Shown one piece after another: positions 16,302 to 26,069 of a DNA stretch of 64,000 nucleotides. Position 1 is the first letter of the stretch, and each line of letters starts with the position of its first letter. A program made the position numbers and the translations under genes. Origin of the DNA: Ktedonosporobacter rubrisoli (GTDB taxonomy: Bacteria > Chloroflexota > Ktedonobacteria > Ktedonobacterales > Ktedonobacteraceae); NCBI RefSeq assembly GCF_004208415.1, contig NZ_CP035758.1, forward strand, positions 8,370,001 to 8,434,000. Direction: 5' to 3'. Under the pieces are notes generated by a model, which was given only the letters and a program-made list of their open reading frames with translations, had not been told where the DNA came from and ran no database searches.

Positions 16302-16330
16302 AGTATAGCATGTAGATTTGAGAATTACAA
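16302..16330 (-). promoter_or_regulatory. Promoter of the HU gene
   Basis: Minus-strand TTGTAA (16330-16325), 17-nt spacer and TATACT (16307-16302), with an extended -10 TG (TGCTATACT). Expected start near 16295, about 100 nt before the HU start codon. Confidence 0.7.
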
Positions 16331-17013
16331 GCGTACCTCTATGGCTAAAAATTTATCATATATAGTAAATCTGCTTTACAAGCCAGTCTATACCTAACGT
16401 CCAAGCATAAAAATGGCCTGCCAGGCTATCACCAATCCTCGTGCTACTTCATATAGAATGATACTTTTTTTCGTGTAGCGTTACTCAATCCGGGTCTTAT
16501 AGCTGAGGTACGCAAGTGGTGGTAATACTTCAGCTATAAACTGCTCAGCAGCACACTATTATTTTTTGAATACTTATTCAAGATCGGGGCTGCTCGCTGC
16601 TAACATGTTCATCGAGCAGATATAAAATTCGTCGATTGTCAGGGGCTTGTCAGGAAGGCTTGCCTGGCTGCCGGAGATGAATTGTAGTAAGCTATGTACT
16701 ATTAGTGGGAAAATTTCATAGATGGGCAGTTTTTGCCTCTGCAATTCGCACATTTATAACCCTCCTTCATTTTATGCTGCTCAAGCCCACACAAACATAG
16801 GCTTGACAAAGCTTCGCTTTTCCGCCAAAGCTTTCTATGAGGTACAATATCGGCATGTATGAAGGCGGGGCTTTTTCTCCCTTTGTTCGCCTCCGTCAGC
16901 GGCAAAGCAAGGCAGGCAAAGGTCCCGGATTAGCAGACAGGTTTCTTGCTGGCAAACGGAGAATTAAGGGAGAGGAGAAAGAGACCTTATCCAGAAAAGG
17001 ATTACATTCAGTT
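16331..17013. other. AT-rich intergenic region between HU and the MBL hydrolase
   Basis: About 680 bp without a supported gene. A TACAAT at 16843-16848 and an isolated TTGACA at 16803-16808 are present but are not spaced as one promoter. The 16837-17013 stretch is open in the frame of the downstream gene but is not conserved-looking. Confidence 0.4.
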
Positions 17014-18000
17014 ATGGCTGATCTTGTTGCTGAAAATGTGTACCGGCTATGCGTTCCTATCCCCTTCCCTCTGCGTACCGTCAATGTCTATGTGCTCGTT
17101 GGCCCTGCTGGCTGGGCGCTATTTGATACTGCCATTGGCACCGAGGAAGCGCGCACACTTATTTATGAGGAACTGCAAGGTCTTGGGCTCAAGTTGGAGG
17201 AGTTGCGGGCCATTGTGCTCTCGCACATGCACCCCGATCATGTCGGGCTGTCAGGCGAACTATATGAGCGAAGTAGGGCCGCAGTCTATATGCATCCCAT
17301 TGATGAGGCGGCGCTACAGCTCTTCTGGAACAGCGCCCAGGCGCGCACATTTGCCCAGACCAACCAGTTTTTTGTGCCCCATGGCATGCCTCGGGAACCG
17401 CTGTATCCTCCCCAGGTGCCACGCGAGGTCATGCGCAAGGTGGTCGGCGTGCCGGCCCATGAAGCCTTTACGCTCCTTGAAGACGGGCAGCAGCTAGAGT
17501 TGTTGGGCGAGCGCTATGAGGTATTGTGGACGCCGGGGCATGCCGATGGCCATATCTGCCTCTATCGTCCCCGCGATGGAGTCTTCCTGGCAGCTGATCA
17601 TGTTTTGCCGCGCATTACGCCTAATGTCGGGCTTTATTCGGCACAGGCCCGGGAAAATCCTCTTGGCGATTTCTTGAGCTCGTTGCGCAAGGTGGAAAAC
17701 TTGCCGGCAAGCATAGTTTTGCCAGGCCACGGCGAGCCCTTTGCTGACCTGGCGCTGCGCGTGCGTGAGCTGATTGAGCATCATGATCAGCGCGAGCAGG
17801 AGATTTTTGCCTTGTTGGCTCAACATCCTCAGCATGCCTATCAGCTGGCAAAGCAGCTATTCTCAGCACGCCTCAAGAGCCAGGATGCCTGGCGCATGGC
17901 TGTGGCCGAGACGCTTTCACACCTGGAATATATGCGTTATGCCGGCCAGGTGAGGCAGCAGCATACCAGCGACGGTTTGATTCTGTATGCCGCGCTCTAG
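17014..18000 (+). CDS. MBL-fold metallo-hydrolase
   Basis: About 328-residue metallo-beta-lactamase-fold hydrolase (glyoxalase II-like). The zinc motif HxHxDH is SHMHPDHVG; later ligand motifs are TPGHADGHICLY, the Asp in FLAADHVLP and VLPGHGEPF. A C-terminal winged-helix-like region follows (REQEIFALLAQHPQHAYQLA, then AETLSHLEYMRYAG). Substrate unknown; relatives include lactonases and thioester hydrolases. I prefer ATG 17014 because the family fold starts there; the in-frame upstream extension from 16837 is charged and low in similarity to any domain. It runs into the LuxR gene with about 100 bp between them. Confidence 0.87.
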   Translation: MADLVAENVYRLCVPIPFPLRTVNVYVLVGPAGWALFDTAIGTEEARTLIYEELQGLGLKLEELRAIVLSHMHPDHVGLSGELYERSRAAVYMHPIDEAALQLFWNSAQARTFAQTNQFFVPHGMPREPLYPPQVPREVMRKVVGVPAHEAFTLLEDGQQLELLGERYEVLWTPGHADGHICLYRPRDGVFLAADHVLPRITPNVGLYSAQARENPLGDFLSSLRKVENLPASIVLPGHGEPFADLALRVRELIEHHDQREQEIFALLAQHPQHAYQLAKQLFSARLKSQDAWRMAVAETLSHLEYMRYAGQVRQQHTSDGLILYAAL

Positions 18001-18096
18001 CCCTGCTCGCAGCTGCTTTTCCTGCAGGTTGTGATATACTCCTGGATGTTGGAGATTAGGGTGAATTTCCCAACAGCAAAGCAAAGGAAGGAAAGC

Positions 18097-21000
18097 GTGC
18101 CCAGGCACTTAGCGCATGCGCTCATCTGGGAAGAAGGCAGGCAGTGTTATCAACTCCGGAGCTCAGGGCAGTTGGAGCTGTGTTATTTTGCTGGAGACGA
18201 GGTTGCCTTTTCGGCCTGGTTGGAGGTGCATACGGCCTTTGCCTTTGTTGGCAAGGCTGGAAGGGTCTCGGTACTTAAGGAAGCCAGGCGTGGCGGCAGA
18301 GAGTATTGGTATGCCTGCCGTACGCAGCAGCGCCATACCTCCAAGCGCTATCTGGGATCGTCGGCTAAAGTGACGTTTGGGCGCTTAGAGGAGGTAGCGA
18401 GGGAGCTCAACCGCCAGCTTGCTCCGCTTCCCTCTCAGCAGAGGAGAGCCGCTGAGTCAAGGGAGGCATTTCTTGCAGCCAGGCTTTCGCCCCCTCGTCT
18501 GCCGCCTGCCCTTGTGGAGCGCCCACGCTTGCAGCGCATGTTGGACGCTGCGCTGGTTCATCCTCTCACCCTTATCTCGGCCCCGGCGGGAAGCGGCAAG
18601 ACCACGCTCCTCTCCGCCTGGATAGCCTCCTTTGCCCGGCAGGAGCCCGGCGCTAACGCTGCTGGAAAGAAGCTAGCTGTGGCCTGGCTCTCGCTTGAGG
18701 AGCTCGATAATGAGCCACTTCGATTCTGGGTTGCCTGTATCGCGGCTTTGCGCAGAGTGCTGCCGGCGCTTGGGGAAACGGCTCTTGCTCTGCTCCACGC
18801 GCAAGAAACTCTCCCTCTTTCCACTTGCCTGATTAGCTTGCTTCAGGAGATAGAGCAGGTGGATAGAGAGCTTCTTCTCATCCTTGATGATTACCAGGTC
18901 ATCTCTGAACCTGGGCTCATTCAGTCAATGCATTTTTTGCTTGAGCATCTGCCTGCCAATCTGCATTTAGTGCTTGCCAGTCGTGCCGATCCTGAGCTTC
19001 CCCTGGCTCGCTTGCGCGTGCGGCAGCAACTGCTTGAGATCAGAGATCCCGGGCTGCGCTTTACATGGGAAGAGACTGCAACTTTTCTGCGTCAGGGGAT
19101 GGGTCTGCCGCTCTCTGAAGATGAGGTAATAGCGCTACAGGCGCGCACTGAAGGCTGGATCGCCGGCCTACAACTTGCCGCCATTTCGCGCGGCAGACAG
19201 GAAGATTTCTCTCTATCCCTGCAGAGCTTCACGGGTAGCCATCGCCTGGTTCTCGATTATGTGCAGCAGGAGATTCTTGCCAGCTTACCTGTAAAGCTCA
19301 AAAATTTTGTCCTGCAGACCGCGCTTCTCGCGCGCATGGACGCGGCCTTATGCCAGGCGGTTACTGCTCTGCCAGCCACCTCGACATGCCAGGAGCTATT
19401 AGAGGCGCTTGAGCGGGCCCACCTCTTTGTGATACCGCTGGATGAGCATAGGCGCTGGTACCGCTATCATGACCTCTTTCGCGAGGCGCTGCAAGCTCAG
19501 CTACAGAGAAGTCAGCCGGAAATGGTGCCGCTCCTGCACATGCGGGCGGCTCGCTGGTATGCAGGAGCTGGGGAGTGGCGAGAGGCTATCGCGCATGCGC
19601 TCCTGGCTCCTGACTATTCCTATGCCGCTACCTTGATGGAGCAAGCAGCTCCTCACTTCTGGCACAGCGGCGAGGGCAGAATTGTACTGACCTGGGTGCT
19701 GGCCTTACCAGGTTCCGCGCTGAGCATGCACACGCGCCTGGCTCTGGCCGCCGCGCTTCACGTTCTCTACTCAGTTCCTGTGCATGGAAAGGGCGTGGTT
19801 GCTGAAGTAGAGCGAGTCATCAAGCGGCTGCAAGGGCTTGTGCAAGGTGCGCCGTCGCTCTATCTTCAAGCGCAAGAGGCGGCATTAGTCGAGCGAAGGC
19901 TTTTCCTCTTGCTGGCCTTTGGTGAGGCGCGGGCGATTCTCGGCCAACCTGAGCCCGAACGTTTACAACAGCTAGCACGGGCCGCAGAAGCATTACCAAT
20001 GGATGCGGAGGTGAGCTGGAACCTTATTCCTCTCACGCTTACCTTCTGGCTGACTGACTTCTTTCCACAGATGCGCGTTTCTTTGATCCCAGGGTTGCTA
20101 GCAGCTAAGCAGCAAGCGCTACAGGCAGCGCACTACCCCACAACGATAAGGATCGTGAGCTTGCTTGGCGAGACATATATCAAAAATGGGCAGTTGCAGC
20201 AGGCGAGGAGGCAGTATCTTGAGGCGCTGGCCCTCATTGAGCAGAGTGGTGTACGTACCAGCCTGACAGGATCTCTCTATCTTGACCTCTTTACGCTCTC
20301 TTACGCTCAGAATCAGTTGGCGGAGGCCGCTGACTGGTTGCGGCAGGCCTTGCGCATCGCCTACGATTGGCGTCAACCATATCTACAGGCTCAGGGGGAA
20401 TGCGCTTCCATGCGCCTGGCTCTGGCCCGTGGAGATCTCTCGGCAGCTAATCAGGCTCTGCAGCGACTAGATACTCTCCTTGCGCACGAGGAATTCCCCC
20501 GCTATGTGCCCAGAGAAGAATATGCGCTCTGGAAAGTGCTGAGCCATCTACAATACTGGCTGGCAAGCCGAAATCTGCCAGAGGCTCAGGCGTGGGCGCA
20601 GCAGCACATGCTCTCTCCCTGGACCTGGGAATTTATGGCGAGTGGCGAGCTGCTGATGCTGGTGCAGGTCTTGCTCACCCAAAGGCAGTATTCTCAGGCC
20701 TGCGACCTGCTCTCACGCTTCAGAGAGCGCCTTTGTGATGCTGCCGATCTTCAGACCTGCATGCAGTTCCTGGCGCTCTCCCTTGTGGCCTTTGTTCTGG
20801 CAGAGCGCAAAGAGGAAGCCTGGCGCTGGGCAGAACGGCTGTTTGCTTTGACCGAGCCAGAAGGCTCTATACGGCTGTATCTGGATCTTGGATTGCCTAT
20901 GAAGCAGGCCCTGACTATCCTGTATGCGAAAATTCCTTCTATAGATGAAGGTGCGCGCGAGGCTGCTGTGAGGAGGGCCTATATAGCGCAATTGCTGGCA

Positions 21001-21303
21001 TTATTCGCGCAGGAGGAGCAGAGACAGGCCTTGCCTGCCGGTAAGCAGCCAGCTCGGGATGCTGAGGCTCAGTCGTCTGCTCTCCCACGACTCGCCGTGG
21101 CTGCTTTGCCCGAACCGCTCACTGCCCAGGAGTTGCGGATCTTACGCTTGCTGGCATTGGGTCGTACGAATCGAGAAATTGCCGAGACTCTTGTCGTTTC
21201 GCTCAATACTGTAAAGTCCCATCTCAAGCATCTCTATAGCAAGCTCGCTGTCAATAGCCGGATGCAGGCCTGTGCGCGCGCCCGCGATCTACAAGTGCTT
21301 TGA
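18097..21303 (+). CDS. Large LuxR-family ATP-dependent regulator (MalT/LAL type)
   Basis: About 1068-residue STAND-type transcription activator. An N-terminal 100-residue domain (LAHALIWEEGRQCYQLRSSG, then FSAWLEVHTAFAFVGK and KRYLGSSAKVTFGRLE) is followed by a P-loop NTPase with Walker A SAPAGSGKTTLLSAW (about 162-176) and Walker B LLLILDDYQV. Next come SRADPELPLARLRVR, a long TPR-like helical sensor region, and a C-terminal LuxR helix-turn-helix ending at LQVL (LTAQELRILRLLALGRTNRE, TVKSHLKHLYSKL). Signal unknown. GTG 18097 is chosen because AAGGAAGG precedes it; in-frame GTG 18031, ATG 18046 and GTG 18061 are alternatives. It may control the adjacent genes on the same strand. Confidence 0.92.
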   Translation: MPRHLAHALIWEEGRQCYQLRSSGQLELCYFAGDEVAFSAWLEVHTAFAFVGKAGRVSVLKEARRGGREYWYACRTQQRHTSKRYLGSSAKVTFGRLEEVARELNRQLAPLPSQQRRAAESREAFLAARLSPPRLPPALVERPRLQRMLDAALVHPLTLISAPAGSGKTTLLSAWIASFARQEPGANAAGKKLAVAWLSLEELDNEPLRFWVACIAALRRVLPALGETALALLHAQETLPLSTCLISLLQEIEQVDRELLLILDDYQVISEPGLIQSMHFLLEHLPANLHLVLASRADPELPLARLRVRQQLLEIRDPGLRFTWEETATFLRQGMGLPLSEDEVIALQARTEGWIAGLQLAAISRGRQEDFSLSLQSFTGSHRLVLDYVQQEILASLPVKLKNFVLQTALLARMDAALCQAVTALPATSTCQELLEALERAHLFVIPLDEHRRWYRYHDLFREALQAQLQRSQPEMVPLLHMRAARWYAGAGEWREAIAHALLAPDYSYAATLMEQAAPHFWHSGEGRIVLTWVLALPGSALSMHTRLALAAALHVLYSVPVHGKGVVAEVERVIKRLQGLVQGAPSLYLQAQEAALVERRLFLLLAFGEARAILGQPEPERLQQLARAAEALPMDAEVSWNLIPLTLTFWLTDFFPQMRVSLIPGLLAAKQQALQAAHYPTTIRIVSLLGETYIKNGQLQQARRQYLEALALIEQSGVRTSLTGSLYLDLFTLSYAQNQLAEAADWLRQALRIAYDWRQPYLQAQGECASMRLALARGDLSAANQALQRLDTLLAHEEFPRYVPREEYALWKVLSHLQYWLASRNLPEAQAWAQQHMLSPWTWEFMASGELLMLVQVLLTQRQYSQACDLLSRFRERLCDAADLQTCMQFLALSLVAFVLAERKEEAWRWAERLFALTEPEGSIRLYLDLGLPMKQALTILYAKIPSIDEGAREAAVRRAYIAQLLALFAQEEQRQALPAGKQPARDAEAQSSALPRLAVAALPEPLTAQELRILRLLALGRTNREIAETLVVSLNTVKSHLKHLYSKLAVNSRMQACARARDLQVL

Positions 21304-21601
21304 TCTCCTCACGAGGTTGGCTGATCCCTGCTTTCTCACCCCGCAAAATCACCCCGATGGGTGTCGATAGCTTCCCTACGTTTTCTGTATACTCCTGCTA
21401 TGCAGGATATGGCGATATAGGCTGAACCAGGCATATGGCAGGAAAGCCATGCGGCCTGCTCACCTCTGTATACTGGAGAAGATAGGAATGTAGCTTTCCA
21501 GGAAATTAGCCGGTATTGCTGCTTCTGTGACCTGGCAGAAGAATAAGAGAATAGGATTGCCTGCAAGCGAAATTGAAAGATAAAGAGAAGGAGCAAGAAT
21601 C

Positions 21602-22060
21602 TTGAGCGAGCATACGTCTTCATCAGCCACCTCACAGCCGGCTGAGGATCTCAAACGTTTAGAGAAACTTGTCGGGACCTGGGCGCTTTCCGCCGATACC
21701 TCTGGACAGGTAACCTACGAATGGCTGGAGGGCGGCTTTTTCCTGCTGCAACGTGTGGACATGTTGCACGCCGGCCATCGTATACAGGGCCTTGAGGTCA
21801 TTGGTCATCTGCGCCCCTTTGGTGAAGAGCCCAGCGCGGATATTATCTCGCGTTTCTATGGCTCAAGCGGGGAGACCCTGGATTATGTCTACGAGCTTAC
21901 CGGCAATACCTTGATGATCTGGGCAGGCGAGAAGGGTTCACCAGCTTACTACAAGGGAACGTTTAGCGAGGATGGGAATGTCTGCGTGGGAGCCTGGGAG
22001 TTTCCTGGCGGTGGCGGCTATAGCTCGACGATGACAAGAGTACGGCGTCAGGAGGATTGA
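21602..22060 (+). CDS. Small beta-barrel-like protein (DUF1579-like)
   Basis: 152 residues starting at TTG 21602 with AAGGAG about 10 nt upstream. After a flexible, Ser-rich N terminus it reads LKRLEKLVGTWALSAD, YEWLEGGFFLLQRVD, GLEVIGH, ISRFYGSSGETLDYVYEL and AYYKGTFSEDGN. This is the strand pattern of lipocalin/nitrobindin-like or DUF1579 proteins that measure or bind a small ligand. Function unknown. The next gene starts 3 nt after its stop and uses a GGAGG inside its end, so the pair is an operon. Confidence 0.75.
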   Translation: MSEHTSSSATSQPAEDLKRLEKLVGTWALSADTSGQVTYEWLEGGFFLLQRVDMLHAGHRIQGLEVIGHLRPFGEEPSADIISRFYGSSGETLDYVYELTGNTLMIWAGEKGSPAYYKGTFSEDGNVCVGAWEFPGGGGYSSTMTRVRRQED

Positions 22061-22063
22061 GAC

Positions 22064-22729
22064 ATGGCGCAATCAGTAGCAATTACAAAGCCGATATCCA
22101 ATGGCCAGACCCTGTTCGCACGGCTCTCTATAGCTGCGGGAACACTCTTTGTGCTCTTGCTCTTGAGCCTGCATGTGCTTGAGCCAGAGTTTGACCCGAC
22201 CTGGCGCTTCATCAGCGAATACGCGCTTGGTTCCTTTGGCTGGATGATGCATCTAGCGTTCTTTCTGTTGGCGACGAGCCTGCTGAGCGCCGCGCTAGCT
22301 CTCTTTTCCCAGGTGCGCAATGTGCTCGGCTACATCGGACTCGCCATTCTTGGCCTGGCGGCCGTTGGCTTATTCATGGCTTCCATTTTTACGACAGATA
22401 CGATTACGACGAGTCAGGCCGCGCTGAGCTTTAGCGGGAGCATGCACGATCTTGGGGCGGCCCTGGACTATACGCCGATTGCGGCTCTCTTGCTGAGCTT
22501 TGTGCTGGTGCGCCAGCCAGCGTGGCGACCTGTGCGCGTATGGCTGTTCCTCACAGCGGGTATTACTCTTGTGGCTATGGTAGCGTTTATGCTCATGTTG
22601 CCCCATGATGGCAAATTCGGTCCCGGCGTGCTGGCTGGCCTGTTTGGACGCTTCCTGATCGTGTCTTATCTCGGCTGGCTCCTGACCGTGGGGTTACACA
22701 TACTCCGCCTGCATCGCCGCGCTGCCTAG
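22064..22729 (+). CDS. DUF998-family membrane protein
   Basis: 221 residues with six hydrophobic segments. Family features are the early periplasmic stretch DPTWRFISEYALGSFGWMMH, a helix pair around LLATSLLSAALALFS, MASIFTTDT, SMHDLGAALDYTPIAALLLS and a late LPHDGKFGPGVLAGLFGRF loop. The role of DUF998 proteins is not established. Co-transcribed with the preceding small gene and ended by a strong terminator at 22751. Confidence 0.82.
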   Translation: MAQSVAITKPISNGQTLFARLSIAAGTLFVLLLLSLHVLEPEFDPTWRFISEYALGSFGWMMHLAFFLLATSLLSAALALFSQVRNVLGYIGLAILGLAAVGLFMASIFTTDTITTSQAALSFSGSMHDLGAALDYTPIAALLLSFVLVRQPAWRPVRVWLFLTAGITLVAMVAFMLMLPHDGKFGPGVLAGLFGRFLIVSYLGWLLTVGLHILRLHRRAA

Positions 22730-22750
22730 TGTGTAGTCATCAGTTCATCT

Positions 22751-22795
22751 CAACCGGCTCCGTCAATTGCAGAACGGAGCCGGTTGTCTTTGCTC
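22751..22795 (+). terminator. Strong Rho-independent terminator
   Basis: Perfect 13-bp stem CAACCGGCTCCGT (22751-22763) and ACGGAGCCGGTTG (22774-22786) with a 10-nt loop and a T-rich tail (TCTTTGCTCATTCT). It closes the two-gene DUF operon. Confidence 0.85.
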
Positions 22796-23404
22796 ATTCT
22801 GGCGTTTCATAAAGCCGTGAGCATGACGAAAGGAGAGCTGTTAGCTATTTCAATGGAACGTAGATTATTCCCTCATCTTGTAGCTTGCTTCTTGACGTTG
22901 GTTCCAGGTTGAAATGTTTTTCCTGGAGAGCCCTTGACCTCTTGTATTTGCCTGCTTCCTCCTTTTTGACCGCGAGAAAACACCTTTGGCAAGGGGTGAG
23001 CCCTGCTGACTCATTCAAGAGGCCGATTTCCCTTTCATTGGAGAGAAATCGGCCAAAAAGAACTCTCTCTAAAGGCCACAGTTTTACTAAAATGACCAGG
23101 CCTGCTGAAATGAAACTGGCAATTTGGCTCAGGTTTTCCGTCAACAGCCCGACCTTTTAAGATTCGGCAAAAGGGAATGTTATGAGCGCGGAGGCGATGG
23201 AAAGCGCTAAGGAAAAAGAAGGTGTGCAGATACTAACAAATGAGGGAGGTATTTCGTCTCTTGTACGATCTCTGTTCAAAACCACCCTCATTTCTATCAA
23301 AGATCGTGGGTTGCTATTGCTCTGCGACTCTATCAGATCAGTAGCAGTGGACCCAGTTGCAATGATGAGGTCAGGGGTCACATCAGTGGTTTGCGGCATA
23401 AGGA
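22796..23404. other. Intergenic region with a long hairpin, no supported gene
   Basis: Short frames on both strands do not resemble proteins I can support. It contains a 10-bp perfect hairpin GGCCGATTTC (23021-23030) and GAAATCGGCC (23045-23054) whose loop includes CATTGGA. No T tract follows on either strand. Confidence 0.4.
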
Positions 23405-23537
23405 AGAGCGTGTTTTATCAATGACCATGCAGCGAGATCCAGGTAGCCCGCAGGTAGGAGCGCTCTCCTGCCTCACCTATCACAGAAGCTGAAGCGTTTT
23501 TAGGAAGCGACTTCAGTCCCTGTAGAAAACACGCTCT
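23405..23537. repeat. MITE-like element with 12-bp terminal inverted repeats
   Basis: AGAGCGTGTTTT (23405-23416) and its exact complement AAAACACGCTCT (23526-23537) bound 133 bp. The interior carries further hairpins (GCAGGTAGGAGCGCTCTCCTGC, and CTGAAG/CTTCAG) and no coding frame. A clean target-site duplication is not visible. It ends 30 bp before the FAD oxidoreductase gene and could affect its expression. Confidence 0.5.
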
Positions 23538-23567
23538 CATACTCTATTCTGAAGAGGAGCAAAGAGC

Positions 23568-24869
23568 ATGAATGTGAAGCGCACATCTCCGAACCCAATC
23601 ATTATTGTTGGCGGCGGCTTAACAGGCCTCTGCGCCGCTGCTTTACTCGCACGCGCGGGACATCACGTTCTCCTATTTGAGAGGTCCAGGCTTCCTGGAG
23701 GCTATGCACGTACCAGAGAGCAGGAGGGGTTCTTTTTCAACTTTGGAGCCCATGCCTTCTATCTTGGAGGCCCTGGGGAAAGGGTGCTTAGAGAATTGGA
23801 CATTCCTGTGAGCGGAGGCCGGTTGAGTATTGATTATGGTCTGGCCCTTAAGCAAGACGAGGATCATCGCCTCCCCTTTGGTGCAGCTGCCTTAGCTGAG
23901 ACAACTCTGTTTTCTCAGGCAGAGAAAGATGAGCTCTCCCAATTGTATGCGGCACTGCCACAGCTCGATAGCGCTCAATTGCGAGGGATCAGTTGGCAAA
24001 CATGGCTGGAGACCAACATACGGTACGCCTCGGCCCGTCAATTTCTCCAGGCTCGTGCCCGGTTGAGTACGAATACCTGGGCACCTGACCTCATTGATGC
24101 AGGCCTGATCATAGACATCTTGCAGAACAATTCTGGCGTGCTATATCTGCATAAAGGCTGGCAACCTCTGGTTGATGGCCTCCTCCAAGTCGCTCAACAA
24201 GCCGGTGCGACCGTGATCACTCGCGCCAGGGTTACTGCTGTGGAGGTGGCTTCTGGGGCAGTGGAAGCGATCCGTTTGGAAGATGGGACACGCTACAAGG
24301 CCTCAGCCGTCATCCTGGCTGTTGATGCTCACACTGCCTCCAGCCTTGTCGCAGAGGGGCAACACGATCTCATGCGCAGTTGGGCCCAGCAGACGATTCC
24401 ATCATATATTGCTTGCTTTGATGTCGCCTTGCGTCGCCTGCCCAATCCCAGGAATATCTATGCGATTGGTATGGACTGTCCACTCTATTATGCTGTCCAT
24501 TCTACCTGGGCGCAACTTGGGAGAGAGGATGGAGCTTTCATCCATACGATGAGATATCATAGATATGACGAATCACTCTCTGCGGAGATGAGTAAACGAG
24601 AGTTAGAGGCGCTCTTGGATCGACTGCAGCCAGGCTGGCGTGCGGAAGTGATTGCAGAGAGCTTCCTCCCTCATATACAAGCGGTAAGTGACATTGTTCA
24701 GGCGAAGCGAGGCGGGATCAATGGTCGCCCTGGCCCTGTGGTTCCAGCCATTGGTGGCCTGTACGTCGCAGGTGACTGGGTAGGCAATGAAGATCAACAG
24801 TCAGGGGCAGCTTTTGCCAGCGCGAGCCGTACTGCCCGCCTTGTCACAGAAGCTATGGTTGCTTCTTAG
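23568..24869 (+). CDS. FAD-dependent NAD(P)/amine-oxidase-type oxidoreductase
   Basis: 433-residue flavoprotein of the phytoene desaturase/protoporphyrinogen-oxidase-like group. The N-terminal dinucleotide-binding motif is IIIVGGGLTGLCAAALLARA followed by the acidic end LFERS and GGYARTRE. A C-terminal FAD-contacting segment GGLYVAGDWVGNEDQQSGAA is present. The substrate domain between them does not identify the reaction. It is followed 150 bp later by an ECF41 sigma factor, a group that is commonly encoded beside oxidoreductases, decarboxylases or epimerases, so this is the likely regulatory target. Confidence 0.88.
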   Translation: MNVKRTSPNPIIIVGGGLTGLCAAALLARAGHHVLLFERSRLPGGYARTREQEGFFFNFGAHAFYLGGPGERVLRELDIPVSGGRLSIDYGLALKQDEDHRLPFGAAALAETTLFSQAEKDELSQLYAALPQLDSAQLRGISWQTWLETNIRYASARQFLQARARLSTNTWAPDLIDAGLIIDILQNNSGVLYLHKGWQPLVDGLLQVAQQAGATVITRARVTAVEVASGAVEAIRLEDGTRYKASAVILAVDAHTASSLVAEGQHDLMRSWAQQTIPSYIACFDVALRRLPNPRNIYAIGMDCPLYYAVHSTWAQLGREDGAFIHTMRYHRYDESLSAEMSKRELEALLDRLQPGWRAEVIAESFLPHIQAVSDIVQAKRGGINGRPGPVVPAIGGLYVAGDWVGNEDQQSGAAFASASRTARLVTEAMVAS

Positions 24870-25020
24870 TGCGAAATATAGGCAAGGCTGCTCTCCCAAA
24901 GACAACTGTAGGATACCACGCCATCTATGCGTGTGAGAGGTGAACTTACCTGACTCCATCTTCCCGTACTGGCGAGCCAGGATAACCTGGCTCCCTATTC
25001 TGATTGAGGTGACGGAAGTT

Positions 25021-25908
25021 ATGAAACAAGAAGAGATCGTTCAAACCTATAGGCCATTACTCTTTTCCATTGCCTACAATATGCTCGGGAGTGTGATGGA
25101 CGCAGAAGATTGTGTGCAGGAAACGTTTCTCCGCTGGTACTCAGCAAGCAGCGATCAGGAAGCAGAGCTCATACACAATCCCAAGGGCTATCTCTGCACG
25201 GTCATCACACGCTTATGCATCGATGAGCTGCGGCAGGCTCGCAGACAGCGCGAAAGCTACATCGGAGTCTGGCTTCCTGAACCAATGGTGACAGACGATA
25301 TGAGTATCAGAATGGTACAAAATGAAGTACTTTCCATTACGTTGCTGCATTTGCTCGAAACGCTCACGCCGCTCCAGCGTGCTGTGTTCTTGTTACGCCA
25401 GGTCTTTGATTATGATTATGCCGAGATTGCCCACATGGTGCAGAAGAGTACAGTCCACTGCCGTCAGTTAATGTGGCAGGCCCGACACGCCCTGCGCGTC
25501 AATAGTCAGCACGACAGCCTGGAAGTCAAGCAGCACTCCCTCATCGTCAATCAGTTTCTTGATGCCTATAAGCGTGGCGATATGGAGGGCCTTCTCTCAT
25601 TATTTGCCCACGATGTAGCGCTCTATACTGACGGTGGTGGCAAAGCTAAAGCCGCACGCAAGCCGCTCTATGGAGCATTCAAGGCTGCGCGTTTCCTGGT
25701 GGCAGTCAGACCCACAGCACCAGAGCCGCTCGTGTATCGTCTTGCTCACATCAATGGTCGGCCAGGGATCATTCATTATCGGAAAGAGGCCCTTTACTCA
25801 GTGTGGGCCTTTGACATAGCAGAGCAAAAGATCCGTGAGGTCAATGTGGTTGCCAATCCCGAGAAATTACGGCATATCCCACCTCCTTATCAGGTCACAA
25901 ATATGTAG
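25021..25908 (+). CDS. sigJ: ECF41-type RNA polymerase sigma factor (SigJ-like) with SnoaL-like C terminus
   Basis: 295 residues from ATG 25021. Sigma region 2 occupies about 5-75 (LLFSIAYNMLGSVMDAEDCV), region 4 about 108-160 (LTPLQRAVFLLRQVFDYDYA). The fused C-terminal domain (170-295) has the NTF2/SnoaL-like fold. The three group-defining motifs are readable: WLPEP (84-88) in the linker, DGGGK (204-208), and NPEKL (279-283). In this family the C-terminal extension controls sigma activity and there is no separate anti-sigma factor, which fits the absence of one here. An upstream in-frame start at 24940 is not favoured. Confidence 0.92.
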   Translation: MKQEEIVQTYRPLLFSIAYNMLGSVMDAEDCVQETFLRWYSASSDQEAELIHNPKGYLCTVITRLCIDELRQARRQRESYIGVWLPEPMVTDDMSIRMVQNEVLSITLLHLLETLTPLQRAVFLLRQVFDYDYAEIAHMVQKSTVHCRQLMWQARHALRVNSQHDSLEVKQHSLIVNQFLDAYKRGDMEGLLSLFAHDVALYTDGGGKAKAARKPLYGAFKAARFLVAVRPTAPEPLVYRLAHINGRPGIIHYRKEALYSVWAFDIAEQKIREVNVVANPEKLRHIPPPYQVTNM

Positions 25909-26069
25909 ATGAGGGTCTTATAGATCACTTGCCGACAATGGTGAGCAGGAAATTGCTCCTGCCTGAATCACTGTCAGCCAGGGCTTCGCCTCTTTGCCCT
26001 GCTCATCGAGCAGCAAAATATCAAGTGCAGTGCTCGGCCTGCTACATGTCACTAAATTTCTTATAGTCA

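Noticed and set aside
23157..23424. Two overlapping 80-codon frames on opposite strands
   Set aside because: Neither has a family resemblance or convincing ribosome site; both lie in a repeat-bearing intergenic region.
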